Positions 1 to 9,096 of a stretch of DNA of 64,000 nucleotides are shown here, piece by piece. Each line of letters starts with the position of its first letter. Position 1 is the stretch's first letter. The translations under genes were made by a program, and so were the position numbers. Under the pieces are notes generated by a model. It had not been told where the DNA came from and did not search any database. It saw nothing but the letters and a program-made list of their open reading frames with translations. Origin of the DNA: Ponticaulis koreensis DSM 19734 (GTDB taxonomy: Bacteria > Pseudomonadota > Alphaproteobacteria > Caulobacterales > Hyphomonadaceae); assembly GCF_000420665.1 (NCBI RefSeq), contig NZ_ATVJ01000001.1, positions 1,674,001-1,738,000 on the forward strand. Reading direction: 5' to 3'.

Positions 1-1486
1 GCGCCGTCAACAGCTGTCTGCCGCGTGCGGAGCGTGTCGCCCGAATATTGCCGCGGTGCCAGCCCTGCACGTCAGAAATGATCTTCTCTGGATCAGAGAA
101 TCCGAGGCTCGCCAGTGTTTTGACCGTCTCCGGGTCAATATCGACACCGGTGAAGACGAGGTTGCCTTCAACGCCTGAAAGCGGCGTGGTCTCATGGAAC
201 AAGTCTGAATAATAGTCATGGACCTTGATCCGCAATGCGCTGACATCTGCGTCGAAGCGGGCAAGCTCGCCATAACCCGACAAGGCGGCGACTTTGGTGC
301 GCTGATCTTCGCGGGCGGTCAGGCTGTGCGTGTGCTCGTCATTCAGCATCTGGATGCGGTGCTCGATACCGCGCAGCAGACCGTAAATATGGGTAAGGTC
401 ACGCGCCGTCTCTTCGCTGATATGACCTTCCTGCGCCAGCATGGCGAGGGCATCGACGGTACGCATCTGGCGGAGCACCGGGTTACGTCCGCCATGAATG
501 AGCTGCTGCGTCTGCGCGAAGAATTCGATCTCGCGAATGCCGCCGCGACCGAGTTTTACATCGAATTCGGGGTTATCGAGGCCCTGATGGCCGCCGGTTG
601 AATGGATTTGTTGTTTGATCGCGCGAATGTCTTCCAGCGCCCAGAAATCGAGGTGACGACGCCAGACAAACGGCACCATTGTCTCAAGGAAGGCTTCAGC
701 CGCCTCTGTATCGCCAGCGGCCGGACGTGCCTTGATATAGGCCATGCGCTCCCAGTTTTGCCCGACGCTCTCATAATAGAGTTCAGCAGACGTCGTGGAC
801 ACACAGATGGGGGTGGAACGCGGATCTGGTCTCAAACGGTGATCCACGCGAAGGACATAGCCATGCTCGGTCGGCGCTTCGAGAATTTGAGACATGAGCT
901 GGATGATCCGAGGCGCAACCTCGCCCGGGCTCATTTTGCCTTCGGGGAGCCGGTCTGCATCGAACATCGCGACGACATCAATATCGCTCGAATAGTTGAG
1001 CTCTTTTGCGCCGAGCTTGCCGAGTGCCAACAGGAAAATGCCGGGCATGGGCTGTGTCGGATCGGCATAGTCGATCCAGCCTTTTTGCGAGATGTGCCAG
1101 CACGCCACGCGAAGCGCAGCCTCGGTGGCCGCATCGGCAAAGTCTGAAAAACCCTCGGTTACCTTGTCCCAATCCCACGTGCAGGAAAGGTCGAGGCTGG
1201 CCAGTGCGAGGTGAACATCGGCTTTAGCCTGACGCAGAATACGCCGTGCATCGGCATCGGATGTCTGGGCGTCGAGGGTTCGGGCCGCATCAATTGCGCT
1301 CTGGACCACGCTTTCGCCGCCATTGCTGAGGATCGCTTTCACCGAATCAGGCCGCATCCGGCACAAGCGCTGTAGGTAAGGTGCAATGCGCGTGGCAGAA
1401 GCCATGCAGGGCAGGTCTGACACGGCCGGCTCCAGACCGGGCGCGAGGGAGCCTTCCTGAGGCAGAGGTGGGTTCAGCTCAAACAT
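1..1486 (-). CDS. glnE: Bifunctional glutamine synthetase adenylyltransferase/deadenylylase, 5' half
   Basis: GlnE attaches and removes AMP on glutamine synthetase, setting nitrogen assimilation according to PII state. I translated the reverse strand by hand: the frame is open from an ATG at 1484-1486 down to base 1, about 495 residues, so only the N-terminal half of a protein usually near 950 residues is present. Recognisable are a nucleotidyltransferase core reading LALGKLGAKELNYSSDIDVV and the family signature GRGGIREIEFF, both hallmarks of GlnE. No strong Shine-Dalgarno precedes the ATG, and the start fits family N-termini only loosely. The upstream neighbour, a thioesterase gene on the same strand, ends 56 bases before it. 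The 3' half lies beyond the left edge. Confidence 0.93.
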   Translation of the reverse strand, partial: MFELNPPLPQEGSLAPGLEPAVSDLPCMASATRIAPYLQRLCRMRPDSVKAILSNGGESVVQSAIDAARTLDAQTSDADARRILRQAKADVHLALASLDLSCTWDWDKVTEGFSDFADAATEAALRVACWHISQKGWIDYADPTQPMPGIFLLALGKLGAKELNYSSDIDVVAMFDADRLPEGKMSPGEVAPRIIQLMSQILEAPTEHGYVLRVDHRLRPDPRSTPICVSTTSAELYYESVGQNWERMAYIKARPAAGDTEAAEAFLETMVPFVWRRHLDFWALEDIRAIKQQIHSTGGHQGLDNPEFDVKLGRGGIREIEFFAQTQQLIHGGRNPVLRQMRTVDALAMLAQEGHISEETARDLTHIYGLLRGIEHRIQMLNDEHTHSLTAREDQRTKVAALSGYGELARFDADVSALRIKVHDYYSDLFHETTPLSGVEGNLVFTGVDIDPETVKTLASLGFSDPEKIISDVQGWHRGNIRATRSARGRQLLTA

Positions 1487-1542
1487 TGCCTATGTGTGGC
1501 AGCCGTCGCATGCCGCTTCAACCAAATTGTGAGGAGATACGG

Positions 1543-1986
1543 TCAGCCCGGTACCTGAAACATTTGCAGGATCTCATCATCGATGCGCTTGGGCTTGCGC
1601 GTCTCAATATCGAGCATGCACCATTCCATACGTGACGATGATGAGAAGCGTTTTGCGCCGGGCTTTCGAATATCTACAAAGCGTTCAAAACGAGGGCCTT
1701 TTGCCCAGCCAAGCCAGGTACGGGCTTCTGCTGTTTCGCCCGGAAGTATCTGGTCGCGATAATCAATTTCGTGGCGTAGCAGCACAAAGACGTACCGGTC
1801 TTTCACAGACTGCGATGCGACATGCTCCCAATGGGCAACGGCGGTTTCTTCCACCCAGCGTACGTAAGACACGTTGTTCACATGACCCAGAATATCAATG
1901 TCACTCGGCTGAGGCAGGATCACGCGCCGGAACGCTGTGTCATAGTCGACAGCACCGAGGCCTGTCTGCTGGATTGTCTCGCTCAT
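1543..1986 (-). CDS. Acyl-CoA thioesterase, hotdog fold (4-hydroxybenzoyl-CoA thioesterase family)
   Basis: This 147-residue protein is a single-domain hotdog thioesterase, expected to hydrolyse acyl-CoA thioesters in the cytoplasm. The signature lies at about residues 27-50 and reads SDIDILGHVNNVSYVRWVEE: an Asp followed by GHVNN and a helix, as in the YbgC/FcbC families. Length matches the family. The ATG at 1984-1986 follows a purine-rich stretch (AAGGTGAGAG) that can serve as a ribosome site. It lies upstream of glnE on the same strand and divergent from the DUF3253 gene, with 60 bases between the starts. The substrate cannot be read from the sequence. Confidence 0.88.
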   Translation of the reverse strand: MSETIQQTGLGAVDYDTAFRRVILPQPSDIDILGHVNNVSYVRWVEETAVAHWEHVASQSVKDRYVFVLLRHEIDYRDQILPGETAEARTWLGWAKGPRFERFVDIRKPGAKRFSSSSRMEWCMLDIETRKPKRIDDEILQMFQVPG

Positions 1987-2046
1987 CTCTCACCTTGCGA
2001 ATTACTGGGCTTGCCAAGCAGGTAGGAAAGACGCAAAGCCTCGTCC

Positions 2047-2358
2047 ATGACTGACATCACAGAAAATGACGTATCCGAAGAAAAAGGTTCAAATCCTGTG
2101 CGCGAGGCGATCCTTACGCTTGCGAATGAGCGCGGCGTTGGAACCACGATAGACCCGTCAGAGGTGGCGCGCCTCGTTTCTGAATCGAACTGGCGCAAAG
2201 TGATGAACGACGTGCGCGCCGAAGCCGTACGTCTGGCTAAGGCGGGTGAGATTTCGATCTACCGTAAGGGTGTGCCGGTCCCAGACCTCGATAAATTCAA
2301 GGGCGTATGGCGTATTGGTCTTCCCGGCTATGTGAAGAAGCCAAAAGAAGAAAAATGA
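2047..2358 (+). CDS. DUF3253 domain protein
   Basis: A 103-residue cytoplasmic protein that matches the DUF3253 pattern: an N-terminal helix, a segment like TIDPSEVARLV, then WRKVMNDVRAEAVRLAKAGEI and a C-terminal GVPVPDLDKFKGVWRIGLP strand. The pattern suggests a small winged-helix-like fold, but no biochemical role is established for the family. The start ATG has only a weak ribosome site. It is divergent from the thioesterase gene and precedes coaA by 120 bases on the same strand. Family call fairly sure; function unknown. Confidence 0.8.
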   Translation: MTDITENDVSEEKGSNPVREAILTLANERGVGTTIDPSEVARLVSESNWRKVMNDVRAEAVRLAKAGEISIYRKGVPVPDLDKFKGVWRIGLPGYVKKPKEEK

Positions 2359-2478
2359 GGTCACACTGACGTTATAACTCACGTGAGGCCGGTTTACTCT
2401 GTCCTGAAGAAGTGCTTCGTGTGCGGAAGTATTCAGGCAGTATTCCGATAAAACGCTGCCCTTCTGTGAGAAAAGACG

Positions 2479-3474
2479 ATGACCGAAGCGATTGTGGATT
2501 TCGTGGAAGACGATGCTCTGGACCATTTTGGTGCGCGTGAGCACTCTCCCTACCGCTTCTTTACCGCTGAAACCTGGGCGAAGTTTCGCGCAGATACGCC
2601 GCTGACACTCTCTGAGGATGAAGTTCAGCGCCTTCGCTCCATGAACGATCCAGTTGATCTGGATGAAGTCCGTCAGATTTATCTGTCGCTGTCGCGTTTA
2701 CTGTCTGCGCACGTGGAATCGTCGCAAATGCTGTTCTCGCAGCGCAAGCAGTTCCTGAGCCTCAGTGAAGAGCAGAAAACGCCGTTCATTATTGGTGTCG
2801 CCGGTTCGGTTGCGGTTGGTAAATCGACGACAGCGCGGATCATCAAGGAGCTTATGGCGCGCTGGCCGTCTAGCCCGAAGGTTGATCTCGTCACAACAGA
2901 CGGTTTCCTGCTGCCGAACGCCGTGCTGGCCGAGCGCGGGATCATGAACCGGAAGGGCTTTCCGGAGAGCTATCATATCGGCGCAATCCTGCGCTTCATG
3001 TCGGACATCAAGGCGGGGCGCCCGAATGTCCATGCGCCGAAATATTCTCACCTGACCTATGATGTTCTGCCGGATGAATACCAGCTCGTGGACCGTCCCG
3101 ACATTCTGATCTTTGAAGGTGTGAACGTGCTTCAGGCCCGTCCGCTTCCGGTGGATGGCAAAGCCGTTCCGATGGTCTCTGACTTCTTTGATTTCTCGAT
3201 TTATATCGATGCGGACGAAGACCTTTTGCACAGCTGGTATATCGAGCGCTTCATGAAGCTGCGCCAGACGGCATTCAAGAAGCCTGAGTCCTACTTCCAT
3301 CGCCATGCCAAAGTGAGTGAATCAGACGCGCTTGCGACAGCCGAGGCTCTGTGGCGCGACATCAATCTTGTGAATCTGCACAACAATATTCTGCCGACGC
3401 GTCCGCGCGCGGATGTGATCCTGCGCAAAGGCGCGAACCATCTGATTGAAGAGGTCGCGCTGCGGCGGCTTTAG
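2479..3474 (+). CDS. coaA: Pantothenate kinase, type I
   Basis: CoaA phosphorylates pantothenate with ATP, the first and usually rate-limiting step of coenzyme A synthesis. The 331-residue length is close to the usual size of about 310-320 for the bacterial type I enzyme. A P-loop [12 protein letters not shown] occupies residues 106-117, and downstream come the conserved TTDGFLLPN segment, the KGFPESYH stretch and the IFEGVNVLQ strand typical of the CoaA/uridine kinase fold. A purine-rich GAGAAAAGA precedes the ATG. The stop codon overlaps the end of the convergent methyltransferase gene by four bases. Confidence 0.97.
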   Translation: MTEAIVDFVEDDALDHFGAREHSPYRFFTAETWAKFRADTPLTLSEDEVQRLRSMNDPVDLDEVRQIYLSLSRLLSAHVESSQMLFSQRKQFLSLSEEQKTPFIIGVAGSVAVGKSTTARIIKELMARWPSSPKVDLVTTDGFLLPNAVLAERGIMNRKGFPESYHIGAILRFMSDIKAGRPNVHAPKYSHLTYDVLPDEYQLVDRPDILIFEGVNVLQARPLPVDGKAVPMVSDFFDFSIYIDADEDLLHSWYIERFMKLRQTAFKKPESYFHRHAKVSESDALATAEALWRDINLVNLHNNILPTRPRADVILRKGANHLIEEVALRRL

Positions 3475-4367
3475 GCGTCCCAGCGTGCAAAGATCGCCGT
3501 TGGTAGCAGTACGTCGCGGCCGGCTTCAGGAATAGCCATCTCTCCTGTTGTGATTGTGCCGCCCAGGCCTTCAAGGTGATCGCGAAGGCTTTGAGCGAGC
3601 GCGAGGTAGGACAGGCGAACGGCATAGACCGTAGACGTCACGAAGAGTGGTTGTTCTGAAAGCACTGCGCGGCACAGCTCCAACAGTTCCGGCAGGTTTT
3701 CTTCCAGACGCCATGTCTCGTTCTTAGGGCCACGACCGAATTTAGGCGGGTCCAGAACAATAGCGTCATATGTGTTTCCACGGCGCACTTCACGGCGCAT
3801 GAATTTCAGCACGTCATCGGCAATCCAGCGGATCGGCTTCTCGCCAATACCGGAAAGCTCCTGATTGGCTTTGCCATAACCATTCGACTTCGGGCTGGCA
3901 TCAATATGGGTCACCTGCGCGCCGGCATCTGCGGCTGCGAGGCTCATCATTCCTGTATAGCCAAACAGGTTGAGAAGCTTGACCGGGCGGCCTGCAGCAC
4001 GGATTTTCTCCTGCGCGTGACGCCAGTGGACGGAGTGCTCCTGAAATACGCCCAGGTGACGGAAAGGCGAACGACGGACTTCAAAGGAAAGGCCGTTCCA
4101 GCCCATCTTCCAGTCATCCGGCAGGTTCGGGCGGGATTTCTGCCAGTTTCCGCGCTCGTCATCGCCAGAGGCCGAGAAGACTGCATCTGCCTTCCATATC
4201 TCGATCGGATTGGCTGGCATCCAGAAGGCTTGCGGGTCGGGGCGGTCGGTGATCTGGCTGCCAAATCGTTCCAGCTTGCGGCCATGACCGGAATCCAAGA
4301 GCTGATAGTCCTGCCAGTCATCGGCTTTCAGGATGATCGGATCGGTGATGATTGCTGTCTTGCTCAT
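3471..4367 (-). CDS. Class I SAM-dependent (rRNA) methyltransferase, COG1092-like
   Basis: A 298-residue Rossmann-fold methyltransferase. An SAM-binding loop [20 protein letters not shown] is followed by an acidic strand end [10 protein letters not shown]. The catalytic motif DPPKFGRG lies in the C-terminal half and matches the COG1092 family of 23S rRNA cytosine methyltransferases such as RlmI, although the N-terminal PUA domain of RlmI is not evident. Its start codon overlaps the stop of the upstream SpoU methyltransferase gene (ATGA), implying translational coupling and a shared RNA-modification role. The exact target base is not inferable. Confidence 0.85.
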   Translation of the reverse strand: MSKTAIITDPIILKADDWQDYQLLDSGHGRKLERFGSQITDRPDPQAFWMPANPIEIWKADAVFSASGDDERGNWQKSRPNLPDDWKMGWNGLSFEVRRSPFRHLGVFQEHSVHWRHAQEKIRAAGRPVKLLNLFGYTGMMSLAAADAGAQVTHIDASPKSNGYGKANQELSGIGEKPIRWIADDVLKFMRREVRRGNTYDAIVLDPPKFGRGPKNETWRLEENLPELLELCRAVLSEQPLFVTSTVYAVRLSYLALAQSLRDHLEGLGGTITTGEMAIPEAGRDVLLPTAIFARWDA

Positions 4368-5209
4368 TGCGCATACCCACGGCTACCCCAGGCGGCGTAG
4401 ACCATAAGCGCGGTCGCCGTGGCAAGGTTCAGGCTGTCTGCACCTTCACGCATTGGAATGCGGACAAGTGTATCGCAGGCGTCTTCGAAATGCGCAGGCA
4501 GGCCGGATTGTTCATTGCCCATAATGATGATGGAGGCATCTCCATAAGGTGCGTCATGGTGCGGGTGCTTTCCGTTCATGCTGGCCGCCAGCATTGGCAG
4601 GCCTGAGCCCTGCTTCCAGCTGAGGAAGTCTTCTTCGCTCGCATAGTAAAACGGCATTGCGAAGAGCGAGCCCATGCTCGCGCGGACGCCTTCAAAGCTG
4701 TAGGCGTCACAGCAATCACCGATCAGAATGACGCCATTGACGTTGGCAAAATCCGAGGTGCGCAGAATGGTGCCGAGATTGCCCGGATCGCGTACCTGAT
4801 AGAGGCCGAGAAGTGTGCCGGACTTGGCATACTTCGCTGGAATATCCGCAAGCGTGCGCATTTTCGGGCGGAAGGTTGCGAGCACTGTTTGCGGGTTTTC
4901 CTTCCGTGCGACCTGCGCCAGCAGGCGAGGGTGAATCAAAAGTGATTGCGCACCGGCGGCTTCTGCGCGCGAGACGAGATCCTGAACATAGCTGCGCTCC
5001 AGCCCTTCAGGTGATGTAATGACCTGAACAGGTTCCCAGCCATAATTCAGCGCTTCTTCAATCAGACGCGCGCCTTCGGCCAGAAAGGCGTTCTGCTCGC
5101 GGCGGCCTTTCTTGCGTTCGAGCGCTTTCAGAGCCTTCACCTGCGGGTTTCCGCCGCTGGTGATGACGACCGGCTCTGAGCTTTCACCTGAATAATGGCT
5201 GTTGGTCAT
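4364..5209 (-). CDS. SpoU/TrmH-family RNA 2'-O-methyltransferase
   Basis: A SPOUT methyltransferase expected to methylate ribose 2'-OH in tRNA or rRNA. The N-terminal substrate-binding domain begins with NPQVKALKALERKKGRREQN and continues to about residue 100. The trefoil-knot catalytic domain carries QVRDPGNLGTILRTSDF, IIMGNEQSGLP and the C-terminal IPMREGADSLNLATATALM, all three SpoU motifs. I chose the ATG at 5207-5209 (281 residues). An in-frame GTG at 5258-5260 would add 17 residues, but it lacks family similarity and crowds the divergent gene. Stop and start are coupled (ATGA) to the downstream methyltransferase gene. Confidence 0.9.
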   Translation of the reverse strand: MTNSHYSGESSEPVVITSGGNPQVKALKALERKKGRREQNAFLAEGARLIEEALNYGWEPVQVITSPEGLERSYVQDLVSRAEAAGAQSLLIHPRLLAQVARKENPQTVLATFRPKMRTLADIPAKYAKSGTLLGLYQVRDPGNLGTILRTSDFANVNGVILIGDCCDAYSFEGVRASMGSLFAMPFYYASEEDFLSWKQGSGLPMLAASMNGKHPHHDAPYGDASIIIMGNEQSGLPAHFEDACDTLVRIPMREGADSLNLATATALMVYAAWGSRGYAQ

Positions 5210-5307
5210 ATCTTTGCCCGGTTTAACTGCGAACCAGTCAGGAAAGGGACTGGCTTGCACGTCTTTTCTTGTGCGTGCCGCTTGGGATGGGAGCTGCTGA
5301 CATCACA

Positions 5308-6768
5308 ATGTTCGAAAGGCGAAACATTCTTGATGTCCTGCTGATCCCGATCAGTTGTGCTGGTATAGCAGCATTGTGCTGGCACGCGGTATATGCCGGT
5401 CCGGTGTCTGCTGACAAGTTTGAAGCGCGACTGGAAGAAGCCGCACGTGCATCGCTGGACGATCCGCGCTTTCGATGGGCGCATGTTGAGATGGATGGGC
5501 AGACGGCCATCTTAACCGGTTTAGCCCCAACTGAGCAGCTTTTAACGCGTGCCCGAAATCGTGTTCTGGCCTCCAGCGGGCGGGGCGGTTTCTTCCGAGG
5601 CGGTGTTACCCGGGTGCTGGATGAGGCCCAACTTTTGCCGCCGGTTTCGCCTTATGCGTTCAGCGCGACTCGCCATGGAGACCGGTTTCGTCTGGCAGGA
5701 ATTCTGCCGGACCCTGATGCGGTGACGCGTCTCGAAGAGGTCCTGATCGGGGAAGGCATTTCACCCGAATTTATCGAATTTGACGTTTTGTTTCGCGATG
5801 GCGTTCCGGAAGGCGACTGGATTGGCGCCGTAAGCCTCGGTCTGCGTCAGCTCGTGAAGCTTTATGACGGAGAGGTCGATGTGACGGACAGACGGATTTT
5901 TGTGTCCGGCATTGCGCCCAATATTGATGTTCGCAACGAGATTATCGCGCAAATGGCGCGGCCTCCTTCAGGCTATAGCGTGGATGCCGACATTGCCGGC
6001 ACAGCACTCTGGACCGCGCGCCTGAACGGCGATCATCTCATTATGGAAGGCAGCGTGCCCGACGCGGCTGACCGGACCGCCCTGTTCGAATACGCCGAGC
6101 AATTGTTCGATGGTGTGGTGGAGAACGAAATGGGCGTTGTCCCTATGCGCAGCGATGACTGGATACGAGGAGTTCGCGCTGCCTTGCCTGGCTTTCTGCA
6201 GCATGAAAGCGGCGTTATGGCCTTCATGGGCGATGAGCTTGTCATTGAAGGTCTGGCCACACCTTCTGTCATCGATTTTCTGCGTGAAGACTTCGTCCGC
6301 GTGGGTGTATCGACTGACTTTACGCTGAATTCGCAACCTGCGTCGACGCGTTTGATGGCATTTGAAGGGCTGGACACGGAAACGACCCATCCATCGCGGG
6401 ATGTGTGTGAAGACGCGCTTGAAGAAGCGCTGTCGCTTTCCTCGCTAAATTTTCGTTATGCGCGGGATGAACTGGCACGTGAGTCTGCGCCATTGCTGGA
6501 TGGTGTTCTCACTGTGCTGCAGACATGCCCTGACTATCAGTTCGAGATTGACGCCGCGACACATGCCGACGGACGGCGTATTGCTTTGAAAAACCTCACA
6601 GAGGATCGTCAAACTGCCGTTCTCGCCTATTTCATTGCCCGCGGAGTTCCGCTAGATCAGATTGTGTTGACGGAGGTCCGGCAGGATAGTGCAGGGCTGC
6701 CCGATCCAGTGAGTATTGATACGGACAGGCAGATATCTGTTCGTCTGAGGGAGTTGGAAGATGATTGA
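5308..6768 (+). CDS. BON/OmpA-like envelope protein, N-terminally anchored
   Basis: A 486-residue protein with a hydrophobic N-terminal segment (about residues 6-28), so probably exported or inner-membrane anchored and periplasmic. The body contains several repeated alpha/beta units of the BON type, for example RWAHVEMDGQTAILTGLAPT near the N-terminus and later strands such as VDVTDRRIFVSGIAP. The last ~110 residues resemble an OmpA-type peptidoglycan-binding domain: FRYARDELARESAPLLDGVLTVL followed by a DAATHADGRRIAL segment where the family has the Asp/Arg pair. The ATG at 5308 starts the hydrophobic helix cleanly; an ATG at 5287 is also possible. It overlaps the next gene by eight bases, so the two are probably co-translated. 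Confidence 0.75.
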   Translation: MFERRNILDVLLIPISCAGIAALCWHAVYAGPVSADKFEARLEEAARASLDDPRFRWAHVEMDGQTAILTGLAPTEQLLTRARNRVLASSGRGGFFRGGVTRVLDEAQLLPPVSPYAFSATRHGDRFRLAGILPDPDAVTRLEEVLIGEGISPEFIEFDVLFRDGVPEGDWIGAVSLGLRQLVKLYDGEVDVTDRRIFVSGIAPNIDVRNEIIAQMARPPSGYSVDADIAGTALWTARLNGDHLIMEGSVPDAADRTALFEYAEQLFDGVVENEMGVVPMRSDDWIRGVRAALPGFLQHESGVMAFMGDELVIEGLATPSVIDFLREDFVRVGVSTDFTLNSQPASTRLMAFEGLDTETTHPSRDVCEDALEEALSLSSLNFRYARDELARESAPLLDGVLTVLQTCPDYQFEIDAATHADGRRIALKNLTEDRQTAVLAYFIARGVPLDQIVLTEVRQDSAGLPDPVSIDTDRQISVRLRELEDD

Positions 6769-7906
6769 GCTGCTGACCAGCATGTGGGGCTATCTGGCAG
6801 GTGCAGGTGTCATCGGGTTAATTCTCGGTTGGGCATTCCGCGGTGTGTTTTTGCCGCGTGCGCGAACCATAAACGTGACAGCGCCGGCACCGGCTGCGCT
6901 CGAGCGCCCTCTGACAGAAGCACAGCAACAAGCGCTTGAAAAAGCCGAAGTCGATGCGCGTGCGCTTCAGGCTGCCGAAGCCAAACTTGCAGACATGGAA
7001 CGAACTGTTGCTGACCTGCGCAATCATGTTCAGCGCGCAAATCAGATGCAGCTTGCTCCGCCTCCTCCGCCGCCGCCAGCGCCGCAACCCACGCCCGAAG
7101 ACGAAGAAGCACGTGCGCGTGCTGTCTGGCACGAGCGCTATCTGACGTCCCGTGTGCGCTATCTGGAAAGCCAGGTCTTTGATGCTGATACATCATCTTC
7201 CGATGATGCTGATGCACTCAAAGCCGAAAATGAAGCTCTGAAAGCGCGTCTTGAGAGCGCTGAGACAGGCACGTCTGAGGCGCCTTTAACGTCTGCTGCC
7301 GATCTTGCGAAAACCAAATGGCAGAACCGTTATCTGCAGGCACGTATTCTATTCCTCGAAAGCGGCACTGCATCGGCTGATACTGAAACGTCAGTAGCGT
7401 CTTCCGTTCCGGAAGATGTCGAGATGGAGCTGAACAGTCTGAAGTCAGAAATCACGGTACTGAAAGCCGAGATTGACCGCGAAGCCAAAGGCACCGGCGA
7501 GTCCGAACAGGAAATGGCGCGTCTGCGCTGGCGGAACCGCTATCTGGAAGGTCGTCTGAAGTATCTTGAAGCGGCGAGCCTTGATGCCGAAGCTGTTGCA
7601 GAAACGCCAGTGGATATTGCCGCGCTTGCGGCGCCTGTTTCTCCTGCAGCCCTTGCCAAGGAGCCTGTAGAGGAAACCCGCCCTGAAAGCCTTGATGCGC
7701 CAAGGGGCGAGGCTGACGATCTGAAACGCATTGGCGGTATCGGTCCGAAAATCGAGCTTATCCTGAACGAGCTTGGCATTTTCCACTTCTCGCAGATCAC
7801 AGCGTGGACACCGGGTGAGCAGGCATGGATCGACAGCTATCTGCGCTTTGAAGGCCGCGTGATGAGCGAGAAATGGGCCGAACAGGCAGCAGAGCTTCAG
7901 GGCTAG
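6761..7906 (+). CDS. Membrane-anchored coiled-coil protein with three W-x2-RYL repeats and C-terminal helix-hairpin-helix
   Basis: This 381-residue protein has one N-terminal membrane helix (residues 8-30), a charged coiled coil (50-95) and a run of seven prolines near residue 101. Three copies of a 15-residue motif of form WxxRYLxxRxxYLES begin near residues 123, 187 and 257. A C-terminal domain (318-381) begins DDLKRIGGIGPKIELILNELG and ends with FEGRVMSEKWAEQA, like the helix-hairpin-helix extension seen in alphaproteobacterial NuoE- or L21-associated proteins. It starts inside the last codons of the preceding BON/OmpA-like gene. No function is assigned; the architecture suggests a scaffold linking membrane to a partner, possibly DNA or protein. 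Confidence 0.75.
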   Translation: MIELLTSMWGYLAGAGVIGLILGWAFRGVFLPRARTINVTAPAPAALERPLTEAQQQALEKAEVDARALQAAEAKLADMERTVADLRNHVQRANQMQLAPPPPPPPAPQPTPEDEEARARAVWHERYLTSRVRYLESQVFDADTSSSDDADALKAENEALKARLESAETGTSEAPLTSAADLAKTKWQNRYLQARILFLESGTASADTETSVASSVPEDVEMELNSLKSEITVLKAEIDREAKGTGESEQEMARLRWRNRYLEGRLKYLEAASLDAEAVAETPVDIAALAAPVSPAALAKEPVEETRPESLDAPRGEADDLKRIGGIGPKIELILNELGIFHFSQITAWTPGEQAWIDSYLRFEGRVMSEKWAEQAAELQG

Positions 7907-7932
7907 TCGTCTGACTGGCCCGAAAGGCTCGC

Positions 7933-8688
7933 ATGTCGCAATTTTCCGGAAATACACCGAAAGACGAGCTGGCAAGGCTTTTGCCAGTTGCGATTTTCTG
8001 GAGTGTTTTTGCGTATTTCCTACTGCGCTATTTATTGGTCCAGCTGGTCGGCCTTCACATTCAGATTTCCGGTGACAGTGCGCGGGCATTCTGGGCGTTT
8101 TTTATCGACCCTGAACATCCCGCACGCATGGTCACTGTAGGGTATGCTGAGCTTTTGATCGGTCTTTTATGCTTCGAGCATCTGAGGCGTCGCGGCGTGG
8201 AAGATTGCGTGCTCCAGGCCGGTCGTTTCGGCATGCTGTCCATTTATCTGGCGGCGTTTGCGACGCTCGTTGTACCGGAAATTGTATTCCGCACAGTGAT
8301 CATGTTTCTCGACCTGATTGGTCGGGAGGTGCCGCGTCTCACGACAGATGAAAATGCGGGCTATTTTCCGCCGAACCAGCTTATGGGGCTGTTTATCTCA
8401 GCCGTGATCATCGCGCCTGTGGTTGAGGAATTCCTGTTCCGCGGCTTTCTGATGACAAGCATGCAGGCGCGCGGCTGGCCAAGCTGGCTGATCGTCATTC
8501 TGTCTGCGGCGGCGTTCACCGTTTTACATGTCGGCTATACCGGTTTCGGCCTGATGTTCATCTTTATGCTGGGGTGCATGTTCGGTGCGCTACGGCTCTG
8601 GTCGGGCGGGCTGATCCTGCCCATGGCAGCGCATGCGGCCTTTAATATGAAGACCTTCCTGTTTTCTTATTTCAACGCGTATGGCTGA
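7933..8688 (+). CDS. CPBP-family intramembrane metalloprotease
   Basis: A 251-residue polytopic protein of the CPBP (Abi/CAAX-protease-like) family. The catalytic signature EEFLFRG with the paired glutamates sits near residue 160. A histidine follows in the segment FTVLHVGYTG, and a second His/Asn pair in AAHAAFN near the end, matching the three conserved motifs of the family. Several hydrophobic helices flank them. Members process prenylated or other membrane proteins, but the substrate here is unknown. The ATG is preceded by GAAAGG. It lies 26 bases behind the coiled-coil protein gene, probably in the same transcript. Confidence 0.9.
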   Translation: MSQFSGNTPKDELARLLPVAIFWSVFAYFLLRYLLVQLVGLHIQISGDSARAFWAFFIDPEHPARMVTVGYAELLIGLLCFEHLRRRGVEDCVLQAGRFGMLSIYLAAFATLVVPEIVFRTVIMFLDLIGREVPRLTTDENAGYFPPNQLMGLFISAVIIAPVVEEFLFRGFLMTSMQARGWPSWLIVILSAAAFTVLHVGYTGFGLMFIFMLGCMFGALRLWSGGLILPMAAHAAFNMKTFLFSYFNAYG

Positions 8689-8694
8689 GCGCAG

Positions 8695-9096
8695 CTAGTC
8701 TTTGGATTTATGCGCAAGCGTTCCGGCATTTAATTCCCAGTGCACGCCATCAAACGGATGGATGCCGACATGATCGAAGGCCATCGGATCATCGAGGCAC
8801 CGCCATGTGACGGCAAATCCGTCCGGATTGGAACGCGGTACGTAAAAGCTTTTAATGCCGCACACCGAGCAGAACTGATGTTTCGCAGTGTGCGTATTGA
8901 AGGTGTAGGTCGAAAGAGCTTCTTCGCCGGAAAGAAGTCTGAACCGGCTGGACGGCACGATGATATGCGCGTTCTGGCTCATCAGGCATACCGAACAATT
9001 GCAGTCCTCGATTTCGATGCGTTGCGGCAGGAGGACTTCAAACCGGACGGTGCCGCAATGGCAGCCGCCCTTATGCCAGGTCATATCATCAGTCAT
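8695..9096 (-). CDS. GFA-family zinc protein (glutathione-dependent formaldehyde-activating-like)
   Basis: A 133-residue zinc-binding protein of the GFA/CENP-V fold. Cysteines are placed as GCHCG near the N-terminus, then CNCSVC, then FCSVCG, the full set for the two zinc sites. Despite the name, many members do not act on formaldehyde; the substrate is unknown here. I take the ATG at 9094-9096 (MTDDMTWHKGG), because a longer frame would reach into the upstream amidase gene. As chosen, it overlaps the amidase stop by eight bases, indicating coupled translation as the last gene of the reverse-strand enzyme cluster. Confidence 0.88.
   Translation of the reverse strand: MTDDMTWHKGGCHCGTVRFEVLLPQRIEIEDCNCSVCLMSQNAHIIVPSSRFRLLSGEEALSTYTFNTHTAKHQFCSVCGIKSFYVPRSNPDGFAVTWRCLDDPMAFDHVGIHPFDGVHWELNAGTLAHKSKD

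Noticed and set aside
602-1147. A 181-codon forward frame across the glnE region
   Set aside because: The reverse strand encodes recognisable GlnE motifs over the same bases.
2698-3306. A 202-codon reverse frame inside coaA
   Set aside because: Complete overlap with a well-supported kinase gene; codon shadow.
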